Positions 43,201 through 50,931 of a DNA stretch of 64,000 nucleotides are shown piece after piece. Position 1 is the stretch's first letter. Every line of letters starts with the position of its first letter. Both the position numbers and the translations under genes were made by a program. The stretch comes from Reichenbachiella faecimaris (lineage in GTDB: Bacteria > Bacteroidota > Bacteroidia > Cytophagales > Cyclobacteriaceae), in NCBI RefSeq assembly GCF_900176375.1, contig NZ_FWYF01000002.1, forward strand, positions 718,161-782,160, in the 5' to 3' direction. The notes beneath the pieces were generated by a model. The model did not search any database and was not told the origin of the DNA. It saw nothing but the letters and a program-made list of their open reading frames with translations.

Positions 43201-45721
43201 CTACAAAAGAGGTGTATGGATAATAAGGAATACTCACTTGATCAATGCTAAAATTGCCTCCTTCTTCATATACCTTTCCGCTAAAAGTGGCCTTTAATGC
43301 TCCAGGAGGATTGTTTTCCACAAACAAATCCAGGTTTATTTTGGCGAATCCATTGGCATCTAACCGACCAGAGAATACCTCCTGACTTTCGGCATAGAAG
43401 TATTTGGATTCGTCATCAAAACTGAAGCTGGGATAATCTTCGAATGTGGTTTTTACAGGAGATACGACCAGCTCATATTCAGCCTTCAATCCGCCAGCTG
43501 TTGCGCCATGCAACCACTTCACATTGAGATCTCCTGAGATATTTTCATCCAGTGCTGTGAGCCTATCCTTTTTGAAATCCAAGTCAATTTTTAAACGATT
43601 GGGTTTGATAGTTTCAATTTTCAGAGACTTGGTGAATGTAGCACCTCCTGCTTTAATTACTGCTTGCCAGCGTCCAGTAGGCGCATCTGTAGCAGTGGCC
43701 AGGTTGAAGGCATACATGCCAGATACTGATTCTGTCTTTACCATTTTTTTGACTTGCTGACCTTGTGGATTATTGAATTCCAGGACGACAGGATAGCCTT
43801 CAGGCAATGTGTTTTCCTTGTCTTCCAAAATAAATGTCAGGTAGATATCATCTCCTGGGCGCCAAACGCCTCGTTCACCATAGATAAAGCCTTTGACTCC
43901 TTTTTGAATCTTTTGGCCTGTGACATTGAAATTGCTCAAAGAGAGCGAAGAGCCGTCATCAATTTTGAGATAACCCATTTGGTTTCCAGATTTTGCGACA
44001 AGTAAGAAGGGTTTGCCTTTCATCTTGATTTTGGCCTGGCCGTCTTTGCTTGTGATGCCAGAACCAATGATCTGCTGTTGATAATCATACACAGCTAAAC
44101 TCACATCGGACAAGGGTTTGGTGTCGAGCATGTTGGTAGTGAAAACGTGTAGGTCGCCGTGGTCACTTCTTTTGGCTACTAAACCTAAATCAGAAGCCAG
44201 TACCAATTTAGTTGGAGTACCTCGATACATATAGTAAGAATCGTGGCACGGGTTCTCACGTTCGCGCCAATCGTAGTTATTGTATGAGTAGTAATTTTCA
44301 TAGTTGTCCCAGTTGCTGCTTTCTTCCTGATTGCCCCAAGCTTCTAAATCTTCCAATTCCCCTTCTTCAGTGTCAGGACAGAAGTAAGCCGACTGCCCCT
44401 TGCGGAAACCTAATTTGATCTGGTACATGGCGCCTGGTTGAATTTTGGTGAACTCGGCAATATCTAAAGTGTATCGATTCCATTGATTAAGATCAGTTAC
44501 CCCTGTTTCCAACAGGTTGATGGTTTTTCTGGCCACAGGACGGCCTACACGATTCAGCTCATATTCATCGCCCATGCTATTTACCTGAAGGTATTGGAGA
44601 ATATTGTCTTCAAAGATCTGCACGATGGTCACATCAACAGCTTTAAGTCCCACTGCTTCAAAGGGAATAATCAACCCTTCAGAATTTGGAATGATGGTAC
44701 CACTATTGGCGGCCATTCTCACCTCGGGTTTGGCTTGTGTCAATTCCAATTGTTTCGTAAAATCTTCTTTGAGCGTATATCCAGCAGAGTTTTTGATTTT
44801 GGAGAAAATCTTGAGGATAACCGTCCCATCTACTTCTGCGGTTGGGTAGAGTTTCAATTCGTTTTGATCTATGACATATCTGGGTTGATTACTACCTAGC
44901 GTGATGAATCCTTTCAGGTTTTGTTTTGGCATCAGTGGGTCTGAGAACAAAACCGAAAGGTAGTCCTGTGAACCACGTGCGATATTGACCGACAATACTT
45001 TGTAATCATTGATAGAAGGAATTTCATAATCCAAATCATCAGATTCTTCTACCCGAATGCTCGTTCCATTCCATGCGATATTTACCTTGCCTGGTTTTTC
45101 CTCTCGCTTCACATTTTCAATCGTAAACGAGTGGCGAGTCGGAGACGCGTGTGTCCAACTGATTGTTAGAGCGTTTTGGTTCTGAGTTGCACTGAGGATT
45201 TGTTCAACTGCTTTGCTATCTACATTGTCAGCCGTTTGTACTTCTCCGTTCAGCTTTACTTTGGACAGATCTTTTGGATCATATAAAGCCATCCCAAGCC
45301 TTTTGACCTCAAAATTTTGAGGGATGGTTCTGAATGCAAACTTGAAGTCTCCTTTATCTTTTGAATCAGGTAGGATTTGAGCCAAATTGAAAGTGGCACT
45401 GTAACTGACGCCATTTTGTAATTTTGCTTCTGGTTCGAAGATGATGGTTCTGCTGTCTTCCCAATAAGCTTTGCCCTTTAGTTTTGGTTCAAACTGGAAG
45501 AGACCAGAAGATGCTTCTGTACCTGGTTTGATTTCTGCTACTGGTTTGGCCATTTTGATTTTAATCTTGGACTGGGCAGAGATGACACCAGAGGTATAGG
45601 CCGAGATATAATCTACAAATAGGCTTTTGGCTTGGTCGAAGTTAGGTCCTTCGATTTCATTTTTCTTTGAGCAGCTAAAAATGAATAGTGCTGCTATGCA
45701 GGCGAAGAGGATTTTTTTCAT
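40205..45721 (-). CDS. Bacterial alpha-2-macroglobulin (YfhM-like lipoprotein)
   Basis: An 1838-residue lipoprotein (lipid C17 after ALFIFS). It consists of many fibronectin-like MG domains, a bait region, and a thioester domain whose signature appears as YPHGCIEQTT. The reactive cysteine is about C1391 and the acceptor Q is at CxEQ+3. The C-terminal part holds the alpha/alpha toroid. It should trap and inactivate proteases that reach the periplasm, in partnership with PBP1C. The gene is first in the operon and is preceded by a 419-bp repeat-bearing spacer shared with purB. Confidence 0.93.
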   Translation of the reverse strand: MKKILFACIAALFIFSCSKKNEIEGPNFDQAKSLFVDYISAYTSGVISAQSKIKIKMAKPVAEIKPGTEASSGLFQFEPKLKGKAYWEDSRTIIFEPEAKLQNGVSYSATFNLAQILPDSKDKGDFKFAFRTIPQNFEVKRLGMALYDPKDLSKVKLNGEVQTADNVDSKAVEQILSATQNQNALTISWTHASPTRHSFTIENVKREEKPGKVNIAWNGTSIRVEESDDLDYEIPSINDYKVLSVNIARGSQDYLSVLFSDPLMPKQNLKGFITLGSNQPRYVIDQNELKLYPTAEVDGTVILKIFSKIKNSAGYTLKEDFTKQLELTQAKPEVRMAANSGTIIPNSEGLIIPFEAVGLKAVDVTIVQIFEDNILQYLQVNSMGDEYELNRVGRPVARKTINLLETGVTDLNQWNRYTLDIAEFTKIQPGAMYQIKLGFRKGQSAYFCPDTEEGELEDLEAWGNQEESSNWDNYENYYSYNNYDWRERENPCHDSYYMYRGTPTKLVLASDLGLVAKRSDHGDLHVFTTNMLDTKPLSDVSLAVYDYQQQIIGSGITSKDGQAKIKMKGKPFLLVAKSGNQMGYLKIDDGSSLSLSNFNVTGQKIQKGVKGFIYGERGVWRPGDDIYLTFILEDKENTLPEGYPVVLEFNNPQGQQVKKMVKTESVSGMYAFNLATATDAPTGRWQAVIKAGGATFTKSLKIETIKPNRLKIDLDFKKDRLTALDENISGDLNVKWLHGATAGGLKAEYELVVSPVKTTFEDYPSFSFDDESKYFYAESQEVFSGRLDANGFAKINLDLFVENNPPGALKATFSGKVYEEGGNFSIDQVSIPYYPYTSFVGIKAPEGDKRGMLLTDEDHNIRIVTVDAKGQPVSRRNVEVEFYKLSWRWWWDNSYDDIGNYVSRNYNTPIQNTTINTTNGEGKWELNVKYPDWGRYYVKVTDPISGHSAGQVVYIDWPGWAGKGKRGDAGGVSMLNFEVEKSDYQVGEQVKLTFPSSKGGRVLVSLETGKKIIQSFWVETEEKATAIQFEATSDMSPNVYAHISLIQPHAQTANDLPIRMYGIQSIKVVDPNTTLKPLIAMPKELNPEQTFQVKVSEQNGRTMAYSVAMVDDGILDLTKYKTPSPWETFYAREALGIKTWDLYDDVIGAYGGKLERLLAIGGDAPLEAQDAKKANRFKPVVKYLGPFQLKAGETASHEITMPQYVGSVRTMVVAAHEGAYGSVEQTTPVKQAVMVLATLPRVAGPGEEMDLPVTVFVNDAKIKQVTVSVKEEGKLKVIGDGTQTIKFAQPGEQIVYFRVKAAESLGFAKISVSAKGGSITSNHEIELDVRASNPEIVEVQDQLISANDSWSASYQPLGMIGTNQGLIELSSLPSLNLEQRLQYLIRYPHGCIEQTTSSVFAQLYLEEFVPLSEERKQQISANINAAIQRLSSFQTVNGGMAYWPGQVEENDWGTNYAGHFLLEAKKKGYAVPEGLLSRWTKFQKKQANQWSKGGRRDNDLIQAYRLYTLILADEKVLGAMNRMKEMDDISSVAKWRLALAYALAGHKGPAETMIDGLSKTVEKYDEPSYTYGSRLRDRAMILETLSVLERKEEAYPILEEIALQMGDKNRWMSTQTTAYSLVAIASYTKGAELNEEVNFEVNVGSVAASFQKGKYVTQILIEEKEKSQPVMIKNAGNAPLYARMIRTGIPLGGNETADAKNIKMTVSYRDKNGKTLTVSDLKQSANFSAVVTIQHPGVRGEYKDLALTQIFPSGWEIINTRLNDTSGISARDEPDYMDIRDDRVMQYFDLKPNEKKTFEIKLNASYKGKFYLPAVAVEAMYDHSIYARTAGQWVSVVE

Positions 45722-45794
45722 GGAAGTTTGCGGATTATTAATGGTGCATAAAAATAGGGGATTGGGTTTGAAACTTCATATTGTACTGCTAGAA

Positions 45795-45848
45795 ACTAAG
45801 GAGATTTTTCCAGTCATTTGGCCTCCGTCAAATTCTTTGCGAAATGAC
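45795..45848 (+). repeat. Interspersed repeat, copy A
   Basis: Starts ACTAAGGAGATTTTT and ends GCGAAATGAC. It aligns with copy B at 45999-46052 over almost its whole length. Confidence 0.6.
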
Positions 45849-45934
45849 CAAAGAGACGGCTTGGCGCTTACTTGAATATGGGTAGATCTAACACGCGAGA
45901 TTACCATTAAGTGGTTTAAACCAGCTATCCTCAA

Positions 45935-45967
45935 GTCATTCCGTAGCTTGCGGAGGAATCTTCTTAG
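45935..45967 (-). repeat. Interspersed repeat, short inverted copy
   Basis: On the minus strand it reads CTAAGAAGATTCCTCC...ACGGAATGAC, the same ends as copies A and B with a shorter middle. Confidence 0.5.
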
Positions 45968-45998
45968 TTGCGTATTGAGCGTTGGCTAACTGCCACTG

Positions 45999-46052
45999 AC
46001 TAAGGAGATTTCTTCAATCATCCGACTATCGTCGAATTCCTTACGAAATGAC
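45999..46052 (+). repeat. Interspersed repeat, copy B
   Basis: Starts ACTAAGGAGATTTCTTC and ends TACGAAATGAC. It is a direct copy of the element at 45795-45848. Confidence 0.6.
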
Positions 46053-46086
46053 AAAAATCAGAGTTCCTCATCTAACCAGATTTGTC

Positions 46087-46094
46087 TAATTTTG
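46087..46094 (+). promoter_or_regulatory. -7 box upstream of purB
   Basis: TAATTTTG fits TAnnTTTG and lies 46 bp before the purB ATG. No clear -33 partner is visible. Confidence 0.4.
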
Positions 46095-46140
46095 CCGTCC
46101 AATAATTTTGGCGCAAGCCACTCATACTAAGTAAAGAAGG

Positions 46141-47496
46141 ATGGAATTGAATGCACTCACGGCGATCTCGCCAGTAGACGGAAGATACAGAAGACACACT
46201 GCTCAGTTGGCTGAGTATTTTTCAGAGTTTGGTTTGATCAAATACAGAGTACATGTAGAGGTGGAATACTTCATTGCATTGTGCCAGCATCCTTTACCAC
46301 AGCTGAAAGATGTGGATACTTCCGTATTTGGGAAGTTGAGACAAAGTGTGGTTGAGTTTTCTGAAGGGGATGCTCAGGCCATCAAAGACATTGAAAAAAC
46401 GACCAACCATGATGTAAAGGCAGTTGAGTATTTCATCAAAGCCAAATTTGACGATTTGGGTCTAAGCCAATTCAAAGAATTCATCCACTTTGGATTAACT
46501 TCTCAGGATATCAACAATACAGCAATTCCTTTGCAGTTGAAGCATGCCATTGAAGAGGAATACCTTCCTTTGATTAATCAAATCACGGATACCCTGATGG
46601 GCTTGGCAGAAGATTGGAAAGATATTCCAATGCTGGCTAAGACGCACGGTCAGCCGGCTTCTCCTACTTTATTGGGCAAAGAAATTTTGGTGTTTCATGA
46701 GCGATTGACTCAGCAGATCAACATGCTGGATGGCGTGAGATATGGTGCCAAGTTTGGTGGTGCTACGGGTAACATGAATGCACATCATATCGCTTACCCA
46801 GAAGTGAACTGGATCAAGTTTGCTAACAATTTTGTAGACAACACACTTGGACTGAGAAGAAGCTATCCGACTACGCAGATTGAGCATTATGATGACATGG
46901 CTGCGCTGTTTGACAACCTGAAAAGAATCAACACGATTTTGATTGATTTTAGTCGGGACATCTGGCAATATATCTCCATGGGCTATTTCAAACAAAAAAT
47001 CATCAAAGGTGAAGTAGGATCATCTGCTATGCCTCACAAGGTAAATCCTATTGACTTTGAAAATGCGGAAGGAAACTTGGGCATTGCTAATGCGAACTAT
47101 GACTTCCTTGCTGGCAAATTGCCCATCTCAAGATTGCAAAGAGACTTGACGGATTCAACAGTTTTGAGAAACGTAGGTGTACCTATTAGTCATTCTTTCA
47201 TTGCTTTGAAATCATTGGAAAAAGGAATTGGCAAACTGGAATTGAATCAGCATGCTATTGAGTATGATCTGGATCAAAACTGGGCAGTGGTGTCTGAGGC
47301 CATTCAGACGATCTTAAGAAGAGAGGCATACCCAGAACCTTATGAAGCTTTGAAGGCTTTGACTCGTGGCAATCAAGAAATCACACATGAGGTGATTAAG
47401 GATTTTGTGGATACGTTGGAGGTATCGGATGAATTGAAGAAGCAGCTGAAGTCGATCACACCTTTTAATTATACTGGGATTAATCCTTTGGGTTAA
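46141..47496 (+). CDS. purB: Adenylosuccinate lyase
   Basis: A 451-residue enzyme of the fumarase/aspartase superfamily. The signature GSSAMPHKVNPIDFENAEG contains the catalytic serine loop, and TTNHDVKAVEY and THGQPASPT supply the other two conserved regions with the active-site histidines. It catalyses two steps of purine synthesis: SAICAR to AICAR, and adenylosuccinate to AMP. The N-terminal SPVDGRYRRHTAQLAEYFSEF is typical of the longer purB class. It is monocistronic, followed by a repeat-rich spacer. Confidence 0.97.
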   Translation: MELNALTAISPVDGRYRRHTAQLAEYFSEFGLIKYRVHVEVEYFIALCQHPLPQLKDVDTSVFGKLRQSVVEFSEGDAQAIKDIEKTTNHDVKAVEYFIKAKFDDLGLSQFKEFIHFGLTSQDINNTAIPLQLKHAIEEEYLPLINQITDTLMGLAEDWKDIPMLAKTHGQPASPTLLGKEILVFHERLTQQINMLDGVRYGAKFGGATGNMNAHHIAYPEVNWIKFANNFVDNTLGLRRSYPTTQIEHYDDMAALFDNLKRINTILIDFSRDIWQYISMGYFKQKIIKGEVGSSAMPHKVNPIDFENAEGNLGIANANYDFLAGKLPISRLQRDLTDSTVLRNVGVPISHSFIALKSLEKGIGKLELNQHAIEYDLDQNWAVVSEAIQTILRREAYPEPYEALKALTRGNQEITHEVIKDFVDTLEVSDELKKQLKSITPFNYTGINPLG

Positions 47497-47503
47497 TTAT
47501 TGA

Positions 47504-47541
47504 CCTCGTGCAAGTGTTTATCCGTCCTCATGCAAGTGTTT
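47504..47541 (+). repeat. 22-bp-period tandem duplication
   Basis: Two copies of CCTCrTGCAAGTGTTT begin at 47504 and 47526, with one base difference between them. Confidence 0.6.
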
Positions 47542-47668
47542 TGACTTGTTCTATTTCCGTTTTGCACAAGTGACAAACCACCTGCGCTGGATGGATTTTT
47601 CATTTTTTGGCTTGACCCAAAAAACGAACCGCGGCGGCGGACCGCCAAAAAAAGCAAGACTGCGAATG

Positions 47669-47770
47669 AATTCCTAATATTTAGGCTGGTACGGCGCTGA
47701 AATCCAAACTCACTCCGTTCAAACACGGATTTCATGTAGATCTCATTGGCCTAAATATCTTAATGGAATT
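47669..47770. repeat. Nested inverted repeat (about 102 bp)
   Basis: Three pairs of arms are nested. The outer is AATTCC (47669-47674) with GGAATT (47765-47770). The middle is ATATTTAGGC (47677-47686) with GCCTAAATAT (47749-47758), exact over 10 bp. The inner is TGAAATCC (47698-47705) with GGATTTCA (47727-47734). It would fold as a long branched hairpin and has the form of a REP/MITE-like element. Confidence 0.7.
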
Positions 47771-47873
47771 AATTCGATGTCAAAATTCTCGAATGATTAA
47801 TAGTGTTTATCCAACCTTGTGCAATTCTTTTCCACTTGCTCTAGACGAGATAGCAGTTGTGCTAACTGACAGA

Positions 47874-47892
47874 TCGCGGAACAGATCCGCGA
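47874..47892. repeat. Short perfect hairpin
   Basis: TCGCGGA and TCCGCGA pair over 7 bp around ACAGA. There is no adjacent T-run on either strand, so it is not a standard terminator. Confidence 0.5.
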
Positions 47893-47947
47893 AAGTATTT
47901 GTTTCCCTTTAGGAGAACAGAATAGTGGGGTTTAATCAAATGGCTAT

Positions 47948-48361
47948 TTAACCACGTCTATCACCACTGGTCATGGCGCAGGCTTTGAAGCGCTTGTTGA
48001 CCGTTGCGCGCCACCAGGGGCCTTTGGTGAAAAATAGAATGGTCTTGGTGGTCGTATTGGTCTTAAACCTGCGCCACCAAGGGACAAGGCCTGGTTCGGG
48101 TCTGTGCTCTATGCCATATTCGAAGCCCATGTTGTGAGTGACTTGCATGGCGCATGGATTGCCGAACAATACCTTTCCTCCATCTTTCACATAGATAAAC
48201 CTGATTTTTTTTTCTTTTGGGAAATTGCTCGACTTATTTTCTTTGACTTTCTTGTTGACTTTTCTTGTTGGCAAATCCTCTTCTATAGGGCTTTGCGCCC
48301 ACGTATCAGCAGCTATTCCTAATAGTAGGCACGAAAGGATAGAAAAAAAGAAAAGCTTCAT
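47948..48361 (-). CDS. Small secreted protein of unknown family
   Basis: From ATG 48361 the protein has 137 residues with a signal peptide (MKLFFFSILSCLLLGIAADTWA). A lysine-rich linker follows, and then a compact segment with GNPCAMQVTHNMGFEYGIEHRPEPG and a C-terminal GPWWRATVNKRFKACAMTSGDRRG. Two cysteines, one in each block, could form a disulfide. The basic tail would suit binding to a polyanion or membrane. The conserved-looking Trp/Arg/Cys blocks argue for a real gene, but I do not recognise a family. The frame opens further at a TTG (48376), which adds nothing. Confidence 0.65.
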   Translation of the reverse strand: MKLFFFSILSCLLLGIAADTWAQSPIEEDLPTRKVNKKVKENKSSNFPKEKKIRFIYVKDGGKVLFGNPCAMQVTHNMGFEYGIEHRPEPGLVPWWRRFKTNTTTKTILFFTKGPWWRATVNKRFKACAMTSGDRRG

Positions 48362-48420
48362 TTTCAAATAAATCAATTAACAAGACAAGATATAAACTGA
48401 ACGGCAAAGAAGTTAGTGCG

Positions 48421-48681
48421 TTAGAGGGAAATTATTCCTTCTATTTTGGCGGCTTCCTGATAATGGTCGATGATCTCCTGACTTGAAGCTGCCATGATCT
48501 TGACAGTGGTACTCACATATTTTCCTCCACTGGAGGATTTTTGTGTCACTTCGTGCTTGGGGAATAATTTCTCTATCTCGTTCACCTGATCTGGTTTTAC
48601 GATAAACTTGAATACGTATAGCGTGGGAAAACTATGTGTATTGTCTAATTTCTCTTTGAATGAGTCTGTAGATTGATCCAT
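48421..48681 (-). CDS. DUF493 (YbeD-like) protein
   Basis: An 86-residue cytoplasmic ACT-like domain protein. FPTLYVFKFIVKPDQVNEIEKLFPKHEVTQKSSSGGKYVSTTVKIMAASSQEIIDHYQEAAKIEGII follows the DUF493/YbeD pattern: strand, helix, [ST]SxGKYxS strand pair, then helix. E. coli YbeD is linked to lipoylation and allosteric sensing, but the function here is unknown. The PpiD terminator lies immediately upstream, so it is transcribed separately. Confidence 0.8.
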   Translation of the reverse strand: MDQSTDSFKEKLDNTHSFPTLYVFKFIVKPDQVNEIEKLFPKHEVTQKSSSGGKYVSTTVKIMAASSQEIIDHYQEAAKIEGIISL

Positions 48682-48687
48682 ATAAAC

Positions 48688-48717
48688 AAAAAAGTCACGT
48701 CCTTTAGGAACGTGACT
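48688..48717 (-). terminator. Intrinsic terminator after ppiD
   Basis: Minus-strand stem AGTCACGT / ACGTGACT (8 bp, extended by CC/GG) followed by six T, about 20 nt after the PpiD stop. Confidence 0.85.
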
Positions 48718-48737
48718 CGAATTTATAATTTTATTGA

Positions 48738-50846
48738 CTAAAAGAATTTATATCTCTCGTCTTTGATTTCAGCTAATTCTTTAATGGTCTGGTCAACACT
48801 GTAAGCAATTCGTCCTTGACGCTGCTGCAAAACTTGTGTGCGGTACGACTCGTAATCAGAAATTTCTGGAGCTTCTAGCTTATTCACCATTTCAATGATC
48901 AATACGCCATTGTCCACTGCGAACGGTTTAGTGGTTTCTCCATTTTCCATTGAGAAGGCTACACCTACAGCTTCAGGAGCTAGACCCACACTCTTTAGCG
49001 AGTTGCTGCTCAATTTCAATGCTGGCATATTGTACACCTTGGCACCTTCACCATAGCTTGCGGCTATTTCATCCATTGTGCCTGTCAGGCCATTTAGCTT
49101 TTCGGTAATGATTTTCGCTTTTTTCTGATCTCTTACTTTTTTGGTTACTTCAAATCTTACTGATTCCAATGCTGCAACTCCTTCTTCTTGCTCATCAGTT
49201 AATACTGCGATTACATATTGATCATCAATTTCGAATACCTCAGATACATCTCCAATGCTCGCTGTGTTGTATGCCCAATAAACGATACTTCTTCCTTCAG
49301 CAATTCCTGTGATGCGTCTGTCGTTTTTGCGAACACGGGCTGCAGTTTTTATGGACAAATTATTTTCTTTAGCAGTGGCTTCGAATTCTTCAAGGTTAGA
49401 TGCGTTAAGAGCGAATTGCTCAGCATCTCTATAGTATTTGTTTCTTGTGTCATCGCTTACAAAAATATCTAAAGCCACCTTTGCAATTTTGTAAACTACA
49501 TTAGTCTTGGTTTCTGTTACGTTGATGATGTGATAACCAAACTGTGTTTCTACTACGTCGCTCAACAATCCTTTTCTAGAAGCACCATATACGGCTTCCT
49601 GAAACGGAGCTACCATGGCACCTTCTGCAAACCAACCTAAGTCCCCTCCCTTAGAAGCTGTTCCGTCAGTTCCGTGCAGTCTTGCCATTTCTGCGAAGTC
49701 AGCTCCGCTTTTGATCTGTTTCAATACGTCTCTTGCTTCTTTTTTAGCTTTGGCTTTTTCTGCATCACTATCACTAGCCCACTTGAAAAGAATGTGGCTT
49801 GCTCTGGCAGAGTTAGCGTCGCTAGGTCTCATGCTTGCCACCTTGTAAATGACATAGCTGCCATTTTCTATCACTGGCCCTACAAACGTACCAGCGCCCA
49901 TCACTACATCTTCGCCCTGAAAAACAGCTGGAAGCTCGCCTGGCGTATAATTTTTAAATGCATCTGAAGCATCAGAGTTAACAACAGCAAAAGTGGAATC
50001 GTTATCCGTGTTGATCAATTCTGATTTTAGTTTTTCAATCTGCTCAACTACCATAGCTGTATCATCAGCAGATGGCACCACGTCGAATGAAATGTACTTC
50101 ACAGATTTGGACTCTTCTCTTTGGTATTCTTTTTCGTTATCACTTAAATAAGCTTTCAATTCACTATCGGATACATTGATCGCTGTGTCTGCCATAGACA
50201 AGAATGGCACATAGACATAATTGATTTCTGCTGTATTAGATTCGTTTTGGTATTTGAACTTGGCTTCAGCCTCTGTGGCGTAGTTCGTTTTTATCATTAA
50301 GTTGTCAAACTTCAACCTCAATCTACTTGGACCCAAGTTCTTCTCGAAATTGTACCAGTTGGCACGTTGAGCTGGCGTTTGCTCACCAAGGTTTTGTAAG
50401 AAAGCTACTACATTGTCTTTGCTAAATTCTCCAGTTTGTGGATCAGTAAAAGCCTGTCTGATTTCAGGGCTGATGTTATCACCTTGAACCATGTCAACGA
50501 TTTCTTCATCAGAAACATCAATGCCGATAGCGTTAAATTCATTTTTGAATGCGTATTCGGCAACCAATGCATCCCAAGTCAGGTTTCGAATACCTGCTAT
50601 GTCGTTAGACGTTGGAGTTCTTCGGTTAGATTGTGTCCAGTTATATTCCATCTCGTCCTGTTTGGCCAGGAAATCCTGATAAGAAATATTAGAGCCAGCG
50701 ATTTCGCCAACATTGGTTTTTGAATTGCCAAGTAGGGTTGAATTAGGGCCTAATAGGTCAGCGCCTACGAATGCCACAATTGAAAATCCAATTAGGAAAA
50801 CAATGATCTTACTCCCCTTCTCTCTTAGCGTATTTATTGCTGCCAT
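48738..50846 (-). CDS. ppiD: PpiD-type peptidyl-prolyl isomerase/periplasmic chaperone
   Basis: A 702-residue membrane-anchored chaperone. It opens MAAINTLREKGSKIIVFLIGFSIVAFVGADL, with one helix (residues of about 13-30), then a SurA/PpiD N-terminal helical region. A parvulin domain (about residues 340-440) contains ASHILFKW, GADFAEMARLHGTDGTASKGGDLGWF and GYHIINVTE. A second, diverged parvulin-like segment follows. It probably assists folding of outer-membrane proteins at the Sec exit. It follows the CNNM gene in an envelope-biogenesis operon and is ended by a terminator. Confidence 0.9.
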   Translation of the reverse strand: MAAINTLREKGSKIIVFLIGFSIVAFVGADLLGPNSTLLGNSKTNVGEIAGSNISYQDFLAKQDEMEYNWTQSNRRTPTSNDIAGIRNLTWDALVAEYAFKNEFNAIGIDVSDEEIVDMVQGDNISPEIRQAFTDPQTGEFSKDNVVAFLQNLGEQTPAQRANWYNFEKNLGPSRLRLKFDNLMIKTNYATEAEAKFKYQNESNTAEINYVYVPFLSMADTAINVSDSELKAYLSDNEKEYQREESKSVKYISFDVVPSADDTAMVVEQIEKLKSELINTDNDSTFAVVNSDASDAFKNYTPGELPAVFQGEDVVMGAGTFVGPVIENGSYVIYKVASMRPSDANSARASHILFKWASDSDAEKAKAKKEARDVLKQIKSGADFAEMARLHGTDGTASKGGDLGWFAEGAMVAPFQEAVYGASRKGLLSDVVETQFGYHIINVTETKTNVVYKIAKVALDIFVSDDTRNKYYRDAEQFALNASNLEEFEATAKENNLSIKTAARVRKNDRRITGIAEGRSIVYWAYNTASIGDVSEVFEIDDQYVIAVLTDEQEEGVAALESVRFEVTKKVRDQKKAKIITEKLNGLTGTMDEIAASYGEGAKVYNMPALKLSSNSLKSVGLAPEAVGVAFSMENGETTKPFAVDNGVLIIEMVNKLEAPEISDYESYRTQVLQQRQGRIAYSVDQTIKELAEIKDERYKFF

Positions 50847-50931
50847 TGTATAAAATTGTTTAAAACGAAGCGCAAAATAAGCAAGACTGATGTTAATATC
50901 AAAACTTTTCCTATGCTTAGGAATTTGATTG

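Larger units (their letters stand above)
45722..46140. other. 419-bp gene-free spacer with repeats
   Basis: This spacer separates the divergent macroglobulin and purB genes. It holds three diverged copies of one element: direct at 45795-45848 and 45999-46052, and inverted at 45935-45967. A consensus -7 box for purB lies at 46087-46094. I see no coding frame of note. Confidence 0.6.
47497..47947. other. 451-bp repeat-rich spacer
   Basis: No convincing gene is seen. It contains a 22-bp-period tandem duplication (CCTCGTGCAAGTGTTT at 47504 and CCTCATGCAAGTGTTT at 47526), a G/C-rich block around 47625-47650, a nested inverted repeat (47669-47770) and a 7-bp perfect hairpin (47874-47892). An 80-codon minus-strand frame (47493-47735) follows the repeat and is not taken as a gene. 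Confidence 0.6.

Noticed and set aside
47493-47735. 80-codon minus-strand ORF after purB
   Set aside because: It lies within repeats and a GC-rich block; the protein is low in structure and has no family match.
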